A stretch of 64,000 bases of DNA, taken from Paenibacillus sp. Marseille-Q4541. Its GTDB lineage: Bacteria; Bacillota; Bacilli; Paenibacillales; Paenibacillaceae. A program made the translations under genes and the position numbers. This document shows, piece by piece, positions 51,840 through 61,406 of this stretch (position 1 is the first letter of the stretch; each line of letters opens with the position of its first letter). The stretch is taken from the NCBI RefSeq assembly GCF_018310695.1, contig NZ_JAGXCY010000019.1, positions 1 to 64,000 of the forward strand, read 5' to 3'. Under the pieces are notes generated by a model. It saw nothing but the letters and a program-made list of their open reading frames with translations, did no database searches and was not told the DNA's origin.

Positions 51840-53426
51840 ATGAAGCTGAGGTCCAAAATTAACTTACTCGTTATTCTAAACATGCTGCTCGTTCTGTTGT
51901 TGTTGCTATCGGCCCTTTCCTATCTCATCATCGAACGTAAATTTGATGAGGCAAGTGACCATGCACTCTTTGTAGCAAGAACCGTAGCGGCACTCCCTGA
52001 GACAAAAGAAGCTCTGGAAAATAAGAACAGTGCAGTGATTGATCCACTTGCCAATCAAATGAAAGAAGCTTCTGGTGCCGAATTTGTTGTCGTTGCGGAT
52101 ACCCAGCTCATTCGATTAAGTCATCCGGACCCAGCAAAAATCGGCTACACATTAAAAGCAGACGATCTTCCTCTAGACAAGCTTGTGCTTCAGGGCCAAG
52201 AAATCGAAACTACCTCTAAAGGAAGTCTAGGACTATCTGTCCGTGGAAAAACTCCGGTTTGGGGGGACAAAGGAACCCCCATCGGTCTCGTCTCCGTCGG
52301 ATTTCTCGTAAGCAGTATTTGGCAAGACATCCTCCCCGTTCTCATTGCAATGGGACTACTTGGTCTCCTTGCTTTATTTCTAGGTCTTGGAGGTGCCCAT
52401 CTTCTGTCAGGTCATATCAAGAAACAAATATACGATATGGAACCTGGAGAAATCGCATTTCTTACAGAACAACAAGCGTCCATCCTAGACTCGACGAAAG
52501 AAGGAATTATCGCGATCAATAAAGAAGGCAGTATTATTACCTGTAACCGTGAAGCAAAAAAACTGATGGGTACACCGGATCATGTTCAGTTAAGCGGACA
52601 AAAGATTCAAGACACGCTTCCCGAATCAAGACTGATGGATGTCATTCATGACGGAGCCATTCACCGAGATGAGCCTATGATTATTGGTAATCATCTCATT
52701 ATTACAAATCGGGTTCCTGTTGTGAGCGGTGGCCATATCATCGGGGCTGTAGCTACTTTTCGCGATAAGGTTGAGCTGGATCGCATCTCTAAAAATCTGG
52801 CTGATATCGACCAGTACATTGATGCCCTTCGAAGCCAAAGGCACGAATTTATGAATCAGCTGCATCTTATCTCAGGTCTTATTAAACTAAGAGAATACGA
52901 TATGGTTGCCGAAATTATTGATGAAGTCAATGAAGAACAACAACATCTCATGGATTTTTTCCTGTCTAAAATCCCCGATGCTGCCGTAGTCGGCGTACTC
53001 ATTGGGAAATTGCACCGCACTAAAGAAAAAGGAATCATGTTGATGGTCGATAATGGATCATCTATACCAGACCCTGTACCGTACCGTGATCTCGTGATCA
53101 CGTTCCTCGGTAACGCAATTGAGAATGCACTCGAAGCCATCTCTTCCACCACTACAACAGATACCGGAATTATCACCGTGTCATTTACAGATCAACAGGG
53201 TGGGCTGATCATTGAAGTTCAAGATAATGGACCAGGCATTCCTCCGGATCTGCAGGACCACATATTTGAAGATGGTATAACAACAAAAGGCATGGGACGA
53301 GGTTTTGGTCTTGCTTTATTAGAAAGAAAAATGACTGATATATCAGGCAAGTTGGTCGTAGAAACCTCTCCAGCGGGTACAAAACTGACTGCATATTTGC
53401 CGTATGAAGGAGACGAATCATCATGA
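51840..53426 (+). CDS. citS: sensor histidine kinase, CitS/DcuS/CitA type
   Basis: A 528-residue membrane kinase for C4-dicarboxylates or citrate. Two helices (about 10-30 and 172-195) frame an extracellular PAS-like domain with the motif AEFVVVADTQLIRLSHPDP, the ligand site of this family. A cytoplasmic PAS domain follows (ILDSTKEGIIAINKEGSI), then the His-box SQRHEFMNQLHLISG (His near 334), the N-box GNAIENALEA and DNGPGIP near 462. ATG 51840 follows AAGGGA at six bases. Its stop overlaps the response-regulator start. Location opposite citM and malic enzyme suggests citrate or malate sensing; the symbol is by context. Confidence 0.88.
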   Translation: MKLRSKINLLVILNMLLVLLLLLSALSYLIIERKFDEASDHALFVARTVAALPETKEALENKNSAVIDPLANQMKEASGAEFVVVADTQLIRLSHPDPAKIGYTLKADDLPLDKLVLQGQEIETTSKGSLGLSVRGKTPVWGDKGTPIGLVSVGFLVSSIWQDILPVLIAMGLLGLLALFLGLGGAHLLSGHIKKQIYDMEPGEIAFLTEQQASILDSTKEGIIAINKEGSIITCNREAKKLMGTPDHVQLSGQKIQDTLPESRLMDVIHDGAIHRDEPMIIGNHLIITNRVPVVSGGHIIGAVATFRDKVELDRISKNLADIDQYIDALRSQRHEFMNQLHLISGLIKLREYDMVAEIIDEVNEEQQHLMDFFLSKIPDAAVVGVLIGKLHRTKEKGIMLMVDNGSSIPDPVPYRDLVITFLGNAIENALEAISSTTTTDTGIITVSFTDQQGGLIIEVQDNGPGIPPDLQDHIFEDGITTKGMGRGFGLALLERKMTDISGKLVVETSPAGTKLTAYLPYEGDESS

Positions 53427-54124
53427 GTTCAGGTTGGAATCAGACACAGCTTTCGGTCCTTATCGTAGAAGATGATTTTCGAATTGCCCAGATGCATGGT
53501 AAATATGTGGAATTACATTCAGGATATACACTGGCAGGTATTGCTCATAACTATAAGGAAGCTGTTAACTTTCTCGAAAATAACACGCCTGATCTGCTCT
53601 TATTAGATGTGTATTTACCGGATCATTCCGGTATCGAACTACTGCGTACCATTCGCAGTAAGGGATTAAAAGCAGACACCATATTCATAACTGCATCGAA
53701 AGAGAGCGATATGATAGAAGAAGGTCTCAGGCTCGGTATTTTTGATTACTTAATTAAGCCGTTTGATCTTGACCACCTGCAAAATACACTTTCTAAATAT
53801 GCGAAGTATAAATCAAGGTTGACCTCTTCAGCAGAGCTAAGTCAAGATATGGTTAATGATCTCATGAAACTTCGGGCACCCAAAGAGACGGCTTCTCCTG
53901 TCTTCCAAAAGGGAATTGGTGAGAAAACATTGGAACTGATACTGGATTGCATTCGGAGCAGCAACGATTTGAAAACGGCCGAAGATATATCTCTTCTCGC
54001 AGGTGTCAGCCTTTCTACCGTACGTAACTATTTAAAATACATGGTACAAGAAAACAAAATTGAAGAGTTTCAGCAGTATGGTACGATCGGACGTCCTCAG
54101 AAATTGTACCGGATCAAAAGTTAG
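53423..54124 (+). CDS. citT: response regulator, CitT/DcuR type
   Basis: A 233-residue regulator. The receiver domain has acidic residues VEDD at 16-18, the phosphorylation site Asp62 in LLLLDVYLPDHSG and Lys in YLIKPFDLDHL. The output part ends with a helix-turn-helix (AEDISLLAGVSLSTVRNYLKY) of the CitB-type. ATG 53423 overlaps the kinase stop in ATGA, so the pair is translationally coupled. Together with the kinase it probably switches on citM and perhaps the malic enzyme gene, as CitST does for citM in Bacillus (known family behaviour, inferred here). Confidence 0.9.
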   Translation: MSSGWNQTQLSVLIVEDDFRIAQMHGKYVELHSGYTLAGIAHNYKEAVNFLENNTPDLLLLDVYLPDHSGIELLRTIRSKGLKADTIFITASKESDMIEEGLRLGIFDYLIKPFDLDHLQNTLSKYAKYKSRLTSSAELSQDMVNDLMKLRAPKETASPVFQKGIGEKTLELILDCIRSSNDLKTAEDISLLAGVSLSTVRNYLKYMVQENKIEEFQQYGTIGRPQKLYRIKS

Positions 54125-54125
54125 C

Positions 54126-54174
54126 AAAGAAACGGCATCCATGAATATTCATCATGGCATGCCGTTTCTTTTAT
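54126..54174. terminator. bidirectional terminator between citT and malic enzyme genes
   Basis: The stem AAAGAAACGGCAT.CATGA / TCATG.ATGCCGTTTCTTT is followed by TTATTT. It separates the convergent regulator and metabolic operons. Confidence 0.9.
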
Positions 54175-54175
54175 T

Positions 54176-55579
54176 TTAGCGGAATTCTCTTGGAGTACGG
54201 CGGGCTACCCCAGTTAAAATGGCCGTTTCAATGACGGCTTTCCGCACCTGTTTTACGACTTGTTCATTGAAGGTACTCGGAATAATGTATTGATCATTAA
54301 GTTCCGAATCCGAGATTACAGATGCGATCGCTCTTGCAGCAGCAAGCTTCATAGGTTCATTAATGACTCGGGCCCGGCAATCCAGTGCTCCTCGAAAGAT
54401 GCCCGGGAATACGAGCACGTTATTGATTTGGTTAGGAAGATCACTTCTGCCCGTAGCAAATACTTTGACATGAGGCAAAGCCTCCACAGGATCGATCTCA
54501 GGAACTGGATTTGCCATGGCAAAGACAATGCTGTCTGGCGCCATTTTTTGTACATCTTCCGCATGAAGAATTCCTCCTCTGGAAACACCGATGAATACGT
54601 CTGCGTCTGGGAGTACATCTTTAAGAGTTCCTTCAACACCGCCTAGTTGAGGCTGGTCCGCAAGCCACTGCCACATCGGATATTCATAAGTCCCTCCCCT
54701 AACAATAGCTCCATGAATGTCCACCGGTACCAGGTGACGCACGCCGGCTCCAAGAAGCATTTTACATATGGATACCCCTGCTGCACCAATACCGTTTACG
54801 ACGACTTTGATTCTATCCATTCGTTTCCCTACGACTTTTAGGGCATTTAGCAGCCCAGCGATTACAACGACAGCCGTACCGTGCTGATCATCATGAAAGA
54901 TCGGAATATCCAGCTCTTCTGTTAATCTTCGTTCAATTTCAAAGCAACGGGGGGAACTAATATCTTCCAAATTAATACCACCAAACATCGGACTGATCAC
55001 TTTAATCGTCCGAATGATCTCATCCGTATCCTTGGTATCAAGACATATCGGAAAAGCATCTACATCGGCAAGCTGTTTAAATAACATCGCTTTCCCTTCC
55101 ATAACAGGTGCAGCCGCGTGAGGTCCAATATCCCCGAGCCCAAGGACAGCAGAGCCGTCCGTGACAACAGCTACCGTATTTCTTTTGATCGTGAGCGAAT
55201 AAGCTTTCTGCTGATCTTCATGAATCGCAGTACATACTTTCGCAACGCCAGGCGTATAGACATGAGATAGATCATCCCTTGTTTTAATCGGTAGTTTCGG
55301 TGTAACCCCTATTTTCCCACCCAGATGCAGTAAAAACGTTCGGTCTGAGACATTGATAAGGCGGATCCCATCTACACTTTTCAAAGAATCTACAATTTGT
55401 TTTTCACCCGTTTCCGTTGCATCCACTGTAATATCACGAACAGATGTATCTTTACCTGGACGAATTACATCAATGGAAGTAATATCTCCTCCCGCTTTAC
55501 TGATCGCTCCCGCCACCTCACCAAATGAAATTTTGGTATGGTCAAGTTCAACACGCACAATAATACTAGTGTGAGCCAT
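54176..55579 (-). CDS. NAD(P)-dependent malic enzyme with N-terminal ACT domain
   Basis: A 467-residue enzyme that decarboxylates malate to pyruvate. Residues 1-80 are an ACT regulatory domain (IIVRVELDHTKISFGEVAGA). The catalytic part begins near 95 with the Tyr of HVYTPGVAKVC, then the Lys in LTIKRNTVAVVTDGSAVLG, the metal-binding FHDDQHGTAVV and the Rossmann site VVVNGIGAAGVSICKMLL. ATG 55579 has AAGGAG a little over ten bases upstream. It lies 53 bases after citM on the same strand, so import of citrate or malate and conversion to pyruvate are encoded together. Confidence 0.94.
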   Translation of the reverse strand: MAHTSIIVRVELDHTKISFGEVAGAISKAGGDITSIDVIRPGKDTSVRDITVDATETGEKQIVDSLKSVDGIRLINVSDRTFLLHLGGKIGVTPKLPIKTRDDLSHVYTPGVAKVCTAIHEDQQKAYSLTIKRNTVAVVTDGSAVLGLGDIGPHAAAPVMEGKAMLFKQLADVDAFPICLDTKDTDEIIRTIKVISPMFGGINLEDISSPRCFEIERRLTEELDIPIFHDDQHGTAVVVIAGLLNALKVVGKRMDRIKVVVNGIGAAGVSICKMLLGAGVRHLVPVDIHGAIVRGGTYEYPMWQWLADQPQLGGVEGTLKDVLPDADVFIGVSRGGILHAEDVQKMAPDSIVFAMANPVPEIDPVEALPHVKVFATGRSDLPNQINNVLVFPGIFRGALDCRARVINEPMKLAAARAIASVISDSELNDQYIIPSTFNEQVVKQVRKAVIETAILTGVARRTPREFR

Positions 55580-55631
55580 GGTTACAAAACACTCCTTGTT
55601 TCTCTATTTTTATATTAGATTCAGCTATTCA

Positions 55632-56945
55632 TTACCAGCCGATCACCCCGATAATGAGTGCAGTGATGAGCATAACAAGCGTTGATCCAATTGCCCATTT
55701 CAGTGTAAAACGCTGATGATCTCCGAAGTTTACGCCGGCAAGCCCTACGAGCAAATAAGTTGATGGTACGAGCGGGCTTAGCAAGTGGACTGGTTGTCCA
55801 AGTAAAGATGCGCGTCCCATCTCGACTGCATCGACTCCGTATGTGGCAGCTGCTTCTGTTACCAAAGGAAGAATCCCGAAATAATAAGCGTCATTGGACA
55901 TAAAAAAGGTGAACGGCATACTTGCAATTGCGGTAATAACCGGCATATGTGGACCCATGGCGTCTGGGATAATAGCGACCAAAGTTTGTGCCATTGCATC
56001 GACCATTTGAGTGCCAGATAGTATACCTGTAAAAATCCCCGCTGCGAATACCATAGCCGCAACACTCAGTGCGTTCCCTGCATGGGAAGCAATTCGTTCT
56101 TGCTGTTCTTCAAGTGAGCGATAGTTAATAAGAAGCGCCAGTGAAAACGCTATCATGAATAGAATAGCCAACGGCATAAATCCAGAGACTAGACCTACTA
56201 ATAACCCTACGGTAAGTGCTAAGTTAATCCAGATCAAACGAGGACGCTTATAACTCATTTCTTCTGTTGCGGCAGTTTCGCTTTCAAAAACGTCAAACGA
56301 ACCCCCCTCACGATAAACATAAGTGCCATTTGCTGCGAGGCGTTTACGCTCTTTACGCCCAAGAATAAAAGCAACGAAAACGACCCAAGCTGAACCAACT
56401 ACCATTCCTGGAATCATCGGGTTAAATAACTCGGCAGAATCCAAATGAAGGGCACTCATTGCTCTAGCAGTCGGACCTCCCCAAGGGGTAATATTCATAA
56501 TTCCACCTGCCAGCATGGTCACTGCCGTTAGAATAAGTGGATTCATATTCAGCTTCTTATAGAGAGGGAGCATGGCTGCTATGACAATCATGTAGGTGGT
56601 CGAACCATCGCCATCAAGTGAAACGAGCAGAGCAAGAATCGCGCTTCCAATGACAATTTTGAGTGGATCCCCTTTTACTATTTTCAGGGTTTTATTCACC
56701 AGAGGGTCAAATAATCCGGCGTCGATCATAATTCCAAAATACAAAATTCCGAAAATCAGCATGACACCGGTCGGAGCAATATTTTTGACCCCATCCATCA
56801 TCATCGTCCCTAGTTCAGGACCGAATCCACCAACCAAAGCAAAAAGAACAGGAATCAAAATGAGGGCAACTAAAGCAGATAGACGCTTTGACATAATTAG
56901 AAACATAAAGGTTGCAATCATAAGAAAACCAAGTAATGATAGCAT
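55632..56945 (-). CDS. citM: CitMHS family citrate-metal symporter
   Basis: A 437-residue transporter with about twelve helices that takes up citrate complexed with Mg2+ or other divalent ions together with protons. The family segments LVSLDGDGSTTYMIVIAAML, MNITPWGGPTARAMSAL and PFTFFMSNDAYYFGILPLV are clear. ATG 56945 follows GGAGG at six bases. A catabolite-response-like site lies 35-48 bases upstream of the start. It is transcribed with the malic enzyme gene and lies opposite the CitST-like regulator genes. It may also accept malate-like anions. Confidence 0.95.
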   Translation of the reverse strand: MLSLLGFLMIATFMFLIMSKRLSALVALILIPVLFALVGGFGPELGTMMMDGVKNIAPTGVMLIFGILYFGIMIDAGLFDPLVNKTLKIVKGDPLKIVIGSAILALLVSLDGDGSTTYMIVIAAMLPLYKKLNMNPLILTAVTMLAGGIMNITPWGGPTARAMSALHLDSAELFNPMIPGMVVGSAWVVFVAFILGRKERKRLAANGTYVYREGGSFDVFESETAATEEMSYKRPRLIWINLALTVGLLVGLVSGFMPLAILFMIAFSLALLINYRSLEEQQERIASHAGNALSVAAMVFAAGIFTGILSGTQMVDAMAQTLVAIIPDAMGPHMPVITAIASMPFTFFMSNDAYYFGILPLVTEAAATYGVDAVEMGRASLLGQPVHLLSPLVPSTYLLVGLAGVNFGDHQRFTLKWAIGSTLVMLITALIIGVIGW

Positions 56946-56979
56946 CGTAGTCCTCCACTCTTCACTCAGGATGTAATTT

Positions 56980-56993
56980 TGGTAGCGCTTTTA
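56980..56993 (-). promoter_or_regulatory. catabolite-response element (CRE) upstream of citM
   Basis: Minus-strand TAAAAGCGCTACCA fits the CcpA consensus TGWAARCGYTWNCW at 13 of 14 places, with A for G at place two. Its position near the citM start agrees with glucose repression of citM known in Bacillus. Confidence 0.7.
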
Positions 56994-57105
56994 TTTCCAG
57001 ATTATATGTGATATTGCTCACACCGGATATGATAAAAAGGTAAACATCTTATTTTACGTTTAAATCATTATTCACAATAAACACAACCAATCGAAAAAGG
57101 CGCAT

Positions 57106-57145
57106 AAAAAAAGGACGATCACCACAACCGTGGCAACCATCCCTT
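57106..57145 (-). terminator. terminator of the PTS IIA gene
   Basis: Minus-strand arms GG.TGGTTGCCAC and GTGGTGATCGTCC are followed by seven T. Confidence 0.85.
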
Positions 57146-57167
57146 AAATTCAAATTAAAATCATAAT

Positions 57168-57677
57168 TTAGTTCAAATGTACGCGAATTACCGTTTCAGA
57201 CAAAGCTGTAACAGAACCAGCAGTTTCCAAAGATTCTACACTCTTAATTGCATCTACTCCGTCTGGAATTAGAACCGGAGTAATTACCGGATATCCTGCA
57301 GCCTGAATAGCTGCGATATCAAATTCGATCAGAAGTTGACCTGCTTTAACTGTATCTCCTGTACTTACATGTGCCTTGAACCCTTCTCCTTTGAGAGAAA
57401 CCGTGTTGACACCAATATGAATCAAGACTTGTGCTCCTGATGCATGTTCTAAAATGACCGCATGTTTACTTTTATCAATCAAATGAGCTACTTTTCCGTC
57501 AAAAGGAGCTACTACTTTACCCTCAGTCGGTTCGATCGCAACACCTTCGCCCATTGCTTTTTGTGCAAATGCAGGGTCTGGAACCTGATCTAGAGGAACG
57601 ACTTTCCCTGTCAAAGGTGCAGTCACCTCAAGAACTTCTAGCTTCGGTTCTGTCTTGCCTTTTAGCCATTTAAACAT
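57168..57677 (-). CDS. crr: PTS glucose-type IIA component
   Basis: A 169-residue soluble phosphocarrier. It has the IIA-Glc sequence pattern VTAPLTGKVVPLDQVPDPAF, AIEPTEGKVVAPFDGKV and the active site AVILEHASGAQVLIHIG; His72 and His87 keep the spacing of His75 and His90 of E. coli IIA-Glc. ATG 57677 follows GGAGGAG; the frame is open to 57704 without need. As a stand-alone IIA, it would pass phosphate from HPr to a PTS permease that lacks its own IIA. The permease is not in the window. Confidence 0.95.
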   Translation of the reverse strand: MFKWLKGKTEPKLEVLEVTAPLTGKVVPLDQVPDPAFAQKAMGEGVAIEPTEGKVVAPFDGKVAHLIDKSKHAVILEHASGAQVLIHIGVNTVSLKGEGFKAHVSTGDTVKAGQLLIEFDIAAIQAAGYPVITPVLIPDGVDAIKSVESLETAGSVTALSETVIRVHLN

Positions 57678-57796
57678 AAAATCTCCTCCAGTGTTTCTAT
57701 CCAAGTCTTTTTATATTGTGCAGTTCTATTATATATTACTCTAAACGTTAGCGCATCAATCGCTTTACTTAGAGAATATGTAACTTTACCATGATA

Positions 57797-58861
57797 TCAC
57801 ATTTGTAATGGGATGTATTTTATAGAATCCGCTTGGTATCTTTGATCTTTATATTGATAAGTTATGACCAGGTCCCCTACTGGAATTCCAAAATCATAGG
57901 TTGCAGCCACAGTTGTCATGAGCTTTCCGTCTTTTAATTCATATCTCTGCACAGAGCCAAAACCAATTTTTTTATTAAACTCATCTTTGTTATATCCTGG
58001 ATTTTCGATCGTTTGTGTGATTGGTTTTTGATTTCCTTTAATCTGAATTTGAATGTGCATCTGATCCTTATCCAATGTCATTTCCGATTTTATATTTTCA
58101 TCCACGATCCTTTCAAGTGAATCCACCCTCACTTCTTTCCTTGAGGAAGGGTCAATCACTTTAACCTCTTGCATAAACAATCCCGTTCCATACCCCAATG
58201 TGTTGATGACAACCATTTCATTTTTGCCATCACCGGAGATGTCTTCTACATGGATTTCAGGTTTATAACGCCAATTCCACAATCCTTCCCATTCCGGATA
58301 TGTACTCCACGTTCCTGCCAAGCGCAGCTTCATTCCTTTAACATAACCTGATTCTTCTACTTTTACGGGAACCAGTACGGTATCTGGTTCTCCCTTTGGA
58401 CTCATTTTATAGTAATTTGTTGTTTTAAATTCTGCTGTGTTTTTATCTTCAGATAAAGTAAACGTTGCTCCCGATATTTCTTCCAGTAAAGATGCTGGGA
58501 TAAGCATATTCCCATCCTTAAGCTGAGCTGGTACTTTAAGCTCAATCGTATCTTTATTGGTTAACACTTGATTACTTCCAGCGGAAACTAAATATTTATT
58601 CCCATTCTTGTTAACCGAAGCTCTCTTGTGAACATTATCCCAAGCGAGCTCAACGCTAGCTAGCTCATGGATTACTTTTAAAGGCAGTATGAATACTCCT
58701 TTCTCAATCTTGACGTTAGAAGAGACCCTCGTCTCTTGATCATCGATAAACACGACGGGGTTATATTTTTTAGCCACAGCTTTAGATAGCGGTATTACCG
58801 AGCCAGCAACAACGATTGAGATTAGCAAGACAGATGCGATGCGATTCCACAATTTCTTCAT
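57797..58861 (-). CDS. exported stalk-domain protein
   Basis: A 354-residue secreted protein with a signal peptide (1-30, SKAVAKK end) and a stalk domain of the copper amine oxidase N-terminal type at about 33-145 (FIDDQETRVSSNVKIEKGVF; LIPASLLEEISGATFTLSED). The C-terminal part has a calcium-binding-like loop VEDISGDGKNEMVVIN near residue 213, as in FG-GAP/VCBS domains, which may let it bind Ca2+ outside the cell. No catalytic residues are seen. ATG 58861 has AGAGGG ten bases upstream. It is a second, distinct member of the type found at 22971-24113. Confidence 0.85.
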   Translation of the reverse strand: MKKLWNRIASVLLISIVVAGSVIPLSKAVAKKYNPVVFIDDQETRVSSNVKIEKGVFILPLKVIHELASVELAWDNVHKRASVNKNGNKYLVSAGSNQVLTNKDTIELKVPAQLKDGNMLIPASLLEEISGATFTLSEDKNTAEFKTTNYYKMSPKGEPDTVLVPVKVEESGYVKGMKLRLAGTWSTYPEWEGLWNWRYKPEIHVEDISGDGKNEMVVINTLGYGTGLFMQEVKVIDPSSRKEVRVDSLERIVDENIKSEMTLDKDQMHIQIQIKGNQKPITQTIENPGYNKDEFNKKIGFGSVQRYELKDGKLMTTVAATYDFGIPVGDLVITYQYKDQRYQADSIKYIPLQM

Positions 58862-59069
58862 AAAAAAGAGACCCTCTTTCTGATTCCATTGTACTTTCTC
58901 TATATATTAAACACTTTTTGGTAAAAATAGTTACAAAATCCTATCTTTTTTTGGGGACTACGCTCATAAATGTAACCAATTTCATACTACTGGATAGCAA
59001 ATTTTTAATATAATAGGTGCTAAATGGATTCTTTATCTTATCTTTGTGTGTGAATGGGGGGATATACTT

Positions 59070-59975
59070 ATGGAACTTGCTCAACTCGCCTATTTTATTA
59101 AAGTTGCTGAACTGGAACATGTAACCCGGGCAGCAGAAGAATTACATATGGCACAACCAGCACTAACCAAAGCGATTCGACAGTTAGAAAGAGAACTGAA
59201 TACGCCGTTATTTGATCGATTGGGGAAGTATATACGGTTAAATGAAAACGGAAGAGTCTTTTTGAAATATGCTACGGAAGCTTTACAGCTATTAGAGGAT
59301 GGAAAAAAGCAGCTGCAAGATACCATGGAAGGAAAAAAAGGTACTGTGCAGCTGGCTTTGGATGTTCATGCTCAAGATGTGCCCGAGCTAATTATGGAAT
59401 ATAATAAAAAGTTCCCTGAGTTTAATGTATCTATCGTGCCCTATGTGGAATTAAATTTCCATTATGATTTATGTATGACGAGTATGCCAACATTACCACC
59501 TACTATGGAGCGTATTTCCTTATACAAAGAAGAACTTCTTCTAGCCCTGCCGGCTTCTCATCCACTGGCTGGCCATGAAGCTATTCAGCTACATGATGTG
59601 AGACACGAACCTTTTATTATGGCACCTGCTTCAGGCAGTTTGCGATTCGTTACAGACCGTTGTTTGACTATGGCCGGAATACAGGTCCCCGTCGTACTAG
59701 AAAGCGAAGATCCAACCCTGATTCTGGGTATGGTTGCTGCTGGACAGGCTCTTGCAATAGTTCCCTCCAGATCATGGGATCATCCATCTCCATATCCGGG
59801 AATTACTTTGCGCAGAATTGTGAATGCAGGAAGCACAAGAACCGTCACACTATGCTGGATGAAAGGTCACTATTTATCCTGCGCTGCAGAGAAGTTCAAA
59901 GAACTAGCAATCAACTATTATCAGTCCAAATGTGAATTAAATGATGGTATGAGACAGCCCGAGTATGCACATTAA
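59070..59975 (+). CDS. LysR family transcriptional regulator
   Basis: A 301-residue regulator with an N-terminal helix-turn-helix (FIKVAELEHVTRAAEELHMA; PALTKAIRQLERELNTPLFD) and a C-terminal ligand domain (MEGKKGTVQLALDVHAQDVP; PFIMAPASGSLRFVTDRC). ATG 59070 follows a GGGGGG-type site at nine bases. It is divergent from the stalk-domain gene and convergent with the acetyltransferase gene. The divergent gene is the only natural target in view, which would be unusual for a LysR protein, so the target may be elsewhere. Confidence 0.92.
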   Translation: MELAQLAYFIKVAELEHVTRAAEELHMAQPALTKAIRQLERELNTPLFDRLGKYIRLNENGRVFLKYATEALQLLEDGKKQLQDTMEGKKGTVQLALDVHAQDVPELIMEYNKKFPEFNVSIVPYVELNFHYDLCMTSMPTLPPTMERISLYKEELLLALPASHPLAGHEAIQLHDVRHEPFIMAPASGSLRFVTDRCLTMAGIQVPVVLESEDPTLILGMVAAGQALAIVPSRSWDHPSPYPGITLRRIVNAGSTRTVTLCWMKGHYLSCAAEKFKELAINYYQSKCELNDGMRQPEYAH

Positions 59976-60000
59976 CACATGATACCGACTGTCAAAATGC

Positions 60001-60489
60001 TTATTCAAAGTCTTTCAATCTTATCTCCATACGCCTACTTCTCGTTTGCATTCCCATGGACTCATAGAATCGAATCGCTTCTGTATTAAATTCCAATACG
60101 CCTAGTTCTACAGATTCCGAGCCATTTTCCTTAGCATAATGAAAAATATATTCCAGCAGATGTCGGCCTGTTCCTAGTCCACGAAAGGCTTCATCTACAC
60201 ACAGATCGTCAACGGAGATGAATTTACGATTCCGATAAATGGAACGCTGCGGAGCAACATGGATTCGAATAATGGCATAAGCGATAATAGTACCCTCATG
60301 TTCGGCCACGAAGACTTTAGATTGAGGGTCCTGTAACAGCTTTTGATAATAATCAGACTTCAAAGGACAAGGATCGATGTTAAAAATATCCGGTCTTGTC
60401 TCCGCATGAATGGCCTGAATTTGGGCTACGAGCCGGGATATTTGATGATAATCCCCACTGGAAGCAATACGAATGGTGGATTCCATCAT
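60001..60489 (-). CDS. GNAT family N-acetyltransferase
   Basis: A 162-residue acetyl-CoA-dependent acyltransferase. The CoA-binding signature is DEAFRGLGTGRHLLEYI near residues 95-112, followed by ESVELGVLEFNTEAIRFYES, the strand and helix that end the GNAT fold. The N-terminus STIRIASSGDYHQISRLVAQ is typical of the RimI-like branch. ATG 60489 has AAAGGGG upstream, with a second ATG as the next codon. The substrate is unknown. It forms a single-gene unit. Confidence 0.9.
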   Translation of the reverse strand: MMESTIRIASSGDYHQISRLVAQIQAIHAETRPDIFNIDPCPLKSDYYQKLLQDPQSKVFVAEHEGTIIAYAIIRIHVAPQRSIYRNRKFISVDDLCVDEAFRGLGTGRHLLEYIFHYAKENGSESVELGVLEFNTEAIRFYESMGMQTRSRRMEIRLKDFE

Positions 60490-60551
60490 ATTATATCCCC
60501 TTTATAATTCCATATTTGGTATGGATATTATAACAGATATCTTAGTCACCG

Positions 60552-61406
60552 CTATGTTTTGGATACACCAAGCAATACAGCAGAGATAATGATGAGTACG
60601 ATGCCGATGGTAATAAATACGAGCTGTCGTTTTGACTTATGCTCTTTGAGAATAAAAATACCTCCAAGTGTAGCTACTACAACGCTCATTTGAGAAAGAG
60701 TAAAGCTTGTAGCTACCCCGACAGATGCTTGCGATATAAACAAAAACATATTCCCCGTTGCCCAGATTAAACCTGGCAATATATTTTTGAGTGCATACGT
60801 ATTGAACGGTTTATGTTTTGCTGTAAGGACAAGACCACCGATCATCATACCAAAACCTTGCGGCAATAACACATCCCAACCATCAATTCCAAACAAACGA
60901 ACAATAACGACATACACTAGATAACCGAACGTGGAAACAAGCAACGTAATGATTCCTTTTTTGAGGTTTCCTCCCCCGTCATCTTTGTCGTTCTTATCTT
61001 TAACAGAAGTGAAAATAACTCCGGTTACAATTAGCACTAATGCAATAATCCCTAAAGTAACAGATTTTCCTGAATCCCACTCTTTAAATATCAACGCCCC
61101 AAAGAGCGTAGTTGCTACTAGCTGCATTCCCGTAGAAATAGGTAACGCTTTGGAAACTCCCATTAAATCGACTGTTTTGAGCTGCCCACCTTGTCCCACA
61201 ACCCAGAAAAATCCAGAAATAAGACCTATAATGATCGTTTTCATATCCAATTGAACCGGATCATACAAGTATATTCCTATAGAGAACAGGAGAGCTCCCA
61301 TTGTAGTACCCAGCGTTTGGCTGTATGGCCCTCCGCCAATTTTGACATTAAACAAAACAAGACTTCCCCAAAAAATCGCGGGGAGTATAGCGTAAAAAAT
61401 ATCCAC
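60552..61406 (-). CDS. glcU: GRP family glucose uptake protein
   Basis: A 284-residue membrane protein with ten hydrophobic helices, of the GlcU type that imports glucose (or ribose in some species) with protons. Characteristic segments are VDIFYAILPAIFWGSLVLFN, GTTMGALLFSIGIYLY and ISGFFWVVGQGGQLKTVDLM. It starts at GTG 61406, eight bases after AAGGA; the open frame to 61550 codes for unlikely His-rich sequence. The usual partner, a glucose dehydrogenase gene, is not adjacent; no other sugar gene is near. Confidence 0.92.
   Translation of the reverse strand: MDIFYAILPAIFWGSLVLFNVKIGGGPYSQTLGTTMGALLFSIGIYLYDPVQLDMKTIIIGLISGFFWVVGQGGQLKTVDLMGVSKALPISTGMQLVATTLFGALIFKEWDSGKSVTLGIIALVLIVTGVIFTSVKDKNDKDDGGGNLKKGIITLLVSTFGYLVYVVIVRLFGIDGWDVLLPQGFGMMIGGLVLTAKHKPFNTYALKNILPGLIWATGNMFLFISQASVGVATSFTLSQMSVVVATLGGIFILKEHKSKRQLVFITIGIVLIIISAVLLGVSKT

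Noticed and set aside
57720..57765. Second CRE upstream of the PTS IIA gene
   Set aside because: The AAAGCGATTGA sequence misses several fixed consensus bases, so it was not called.
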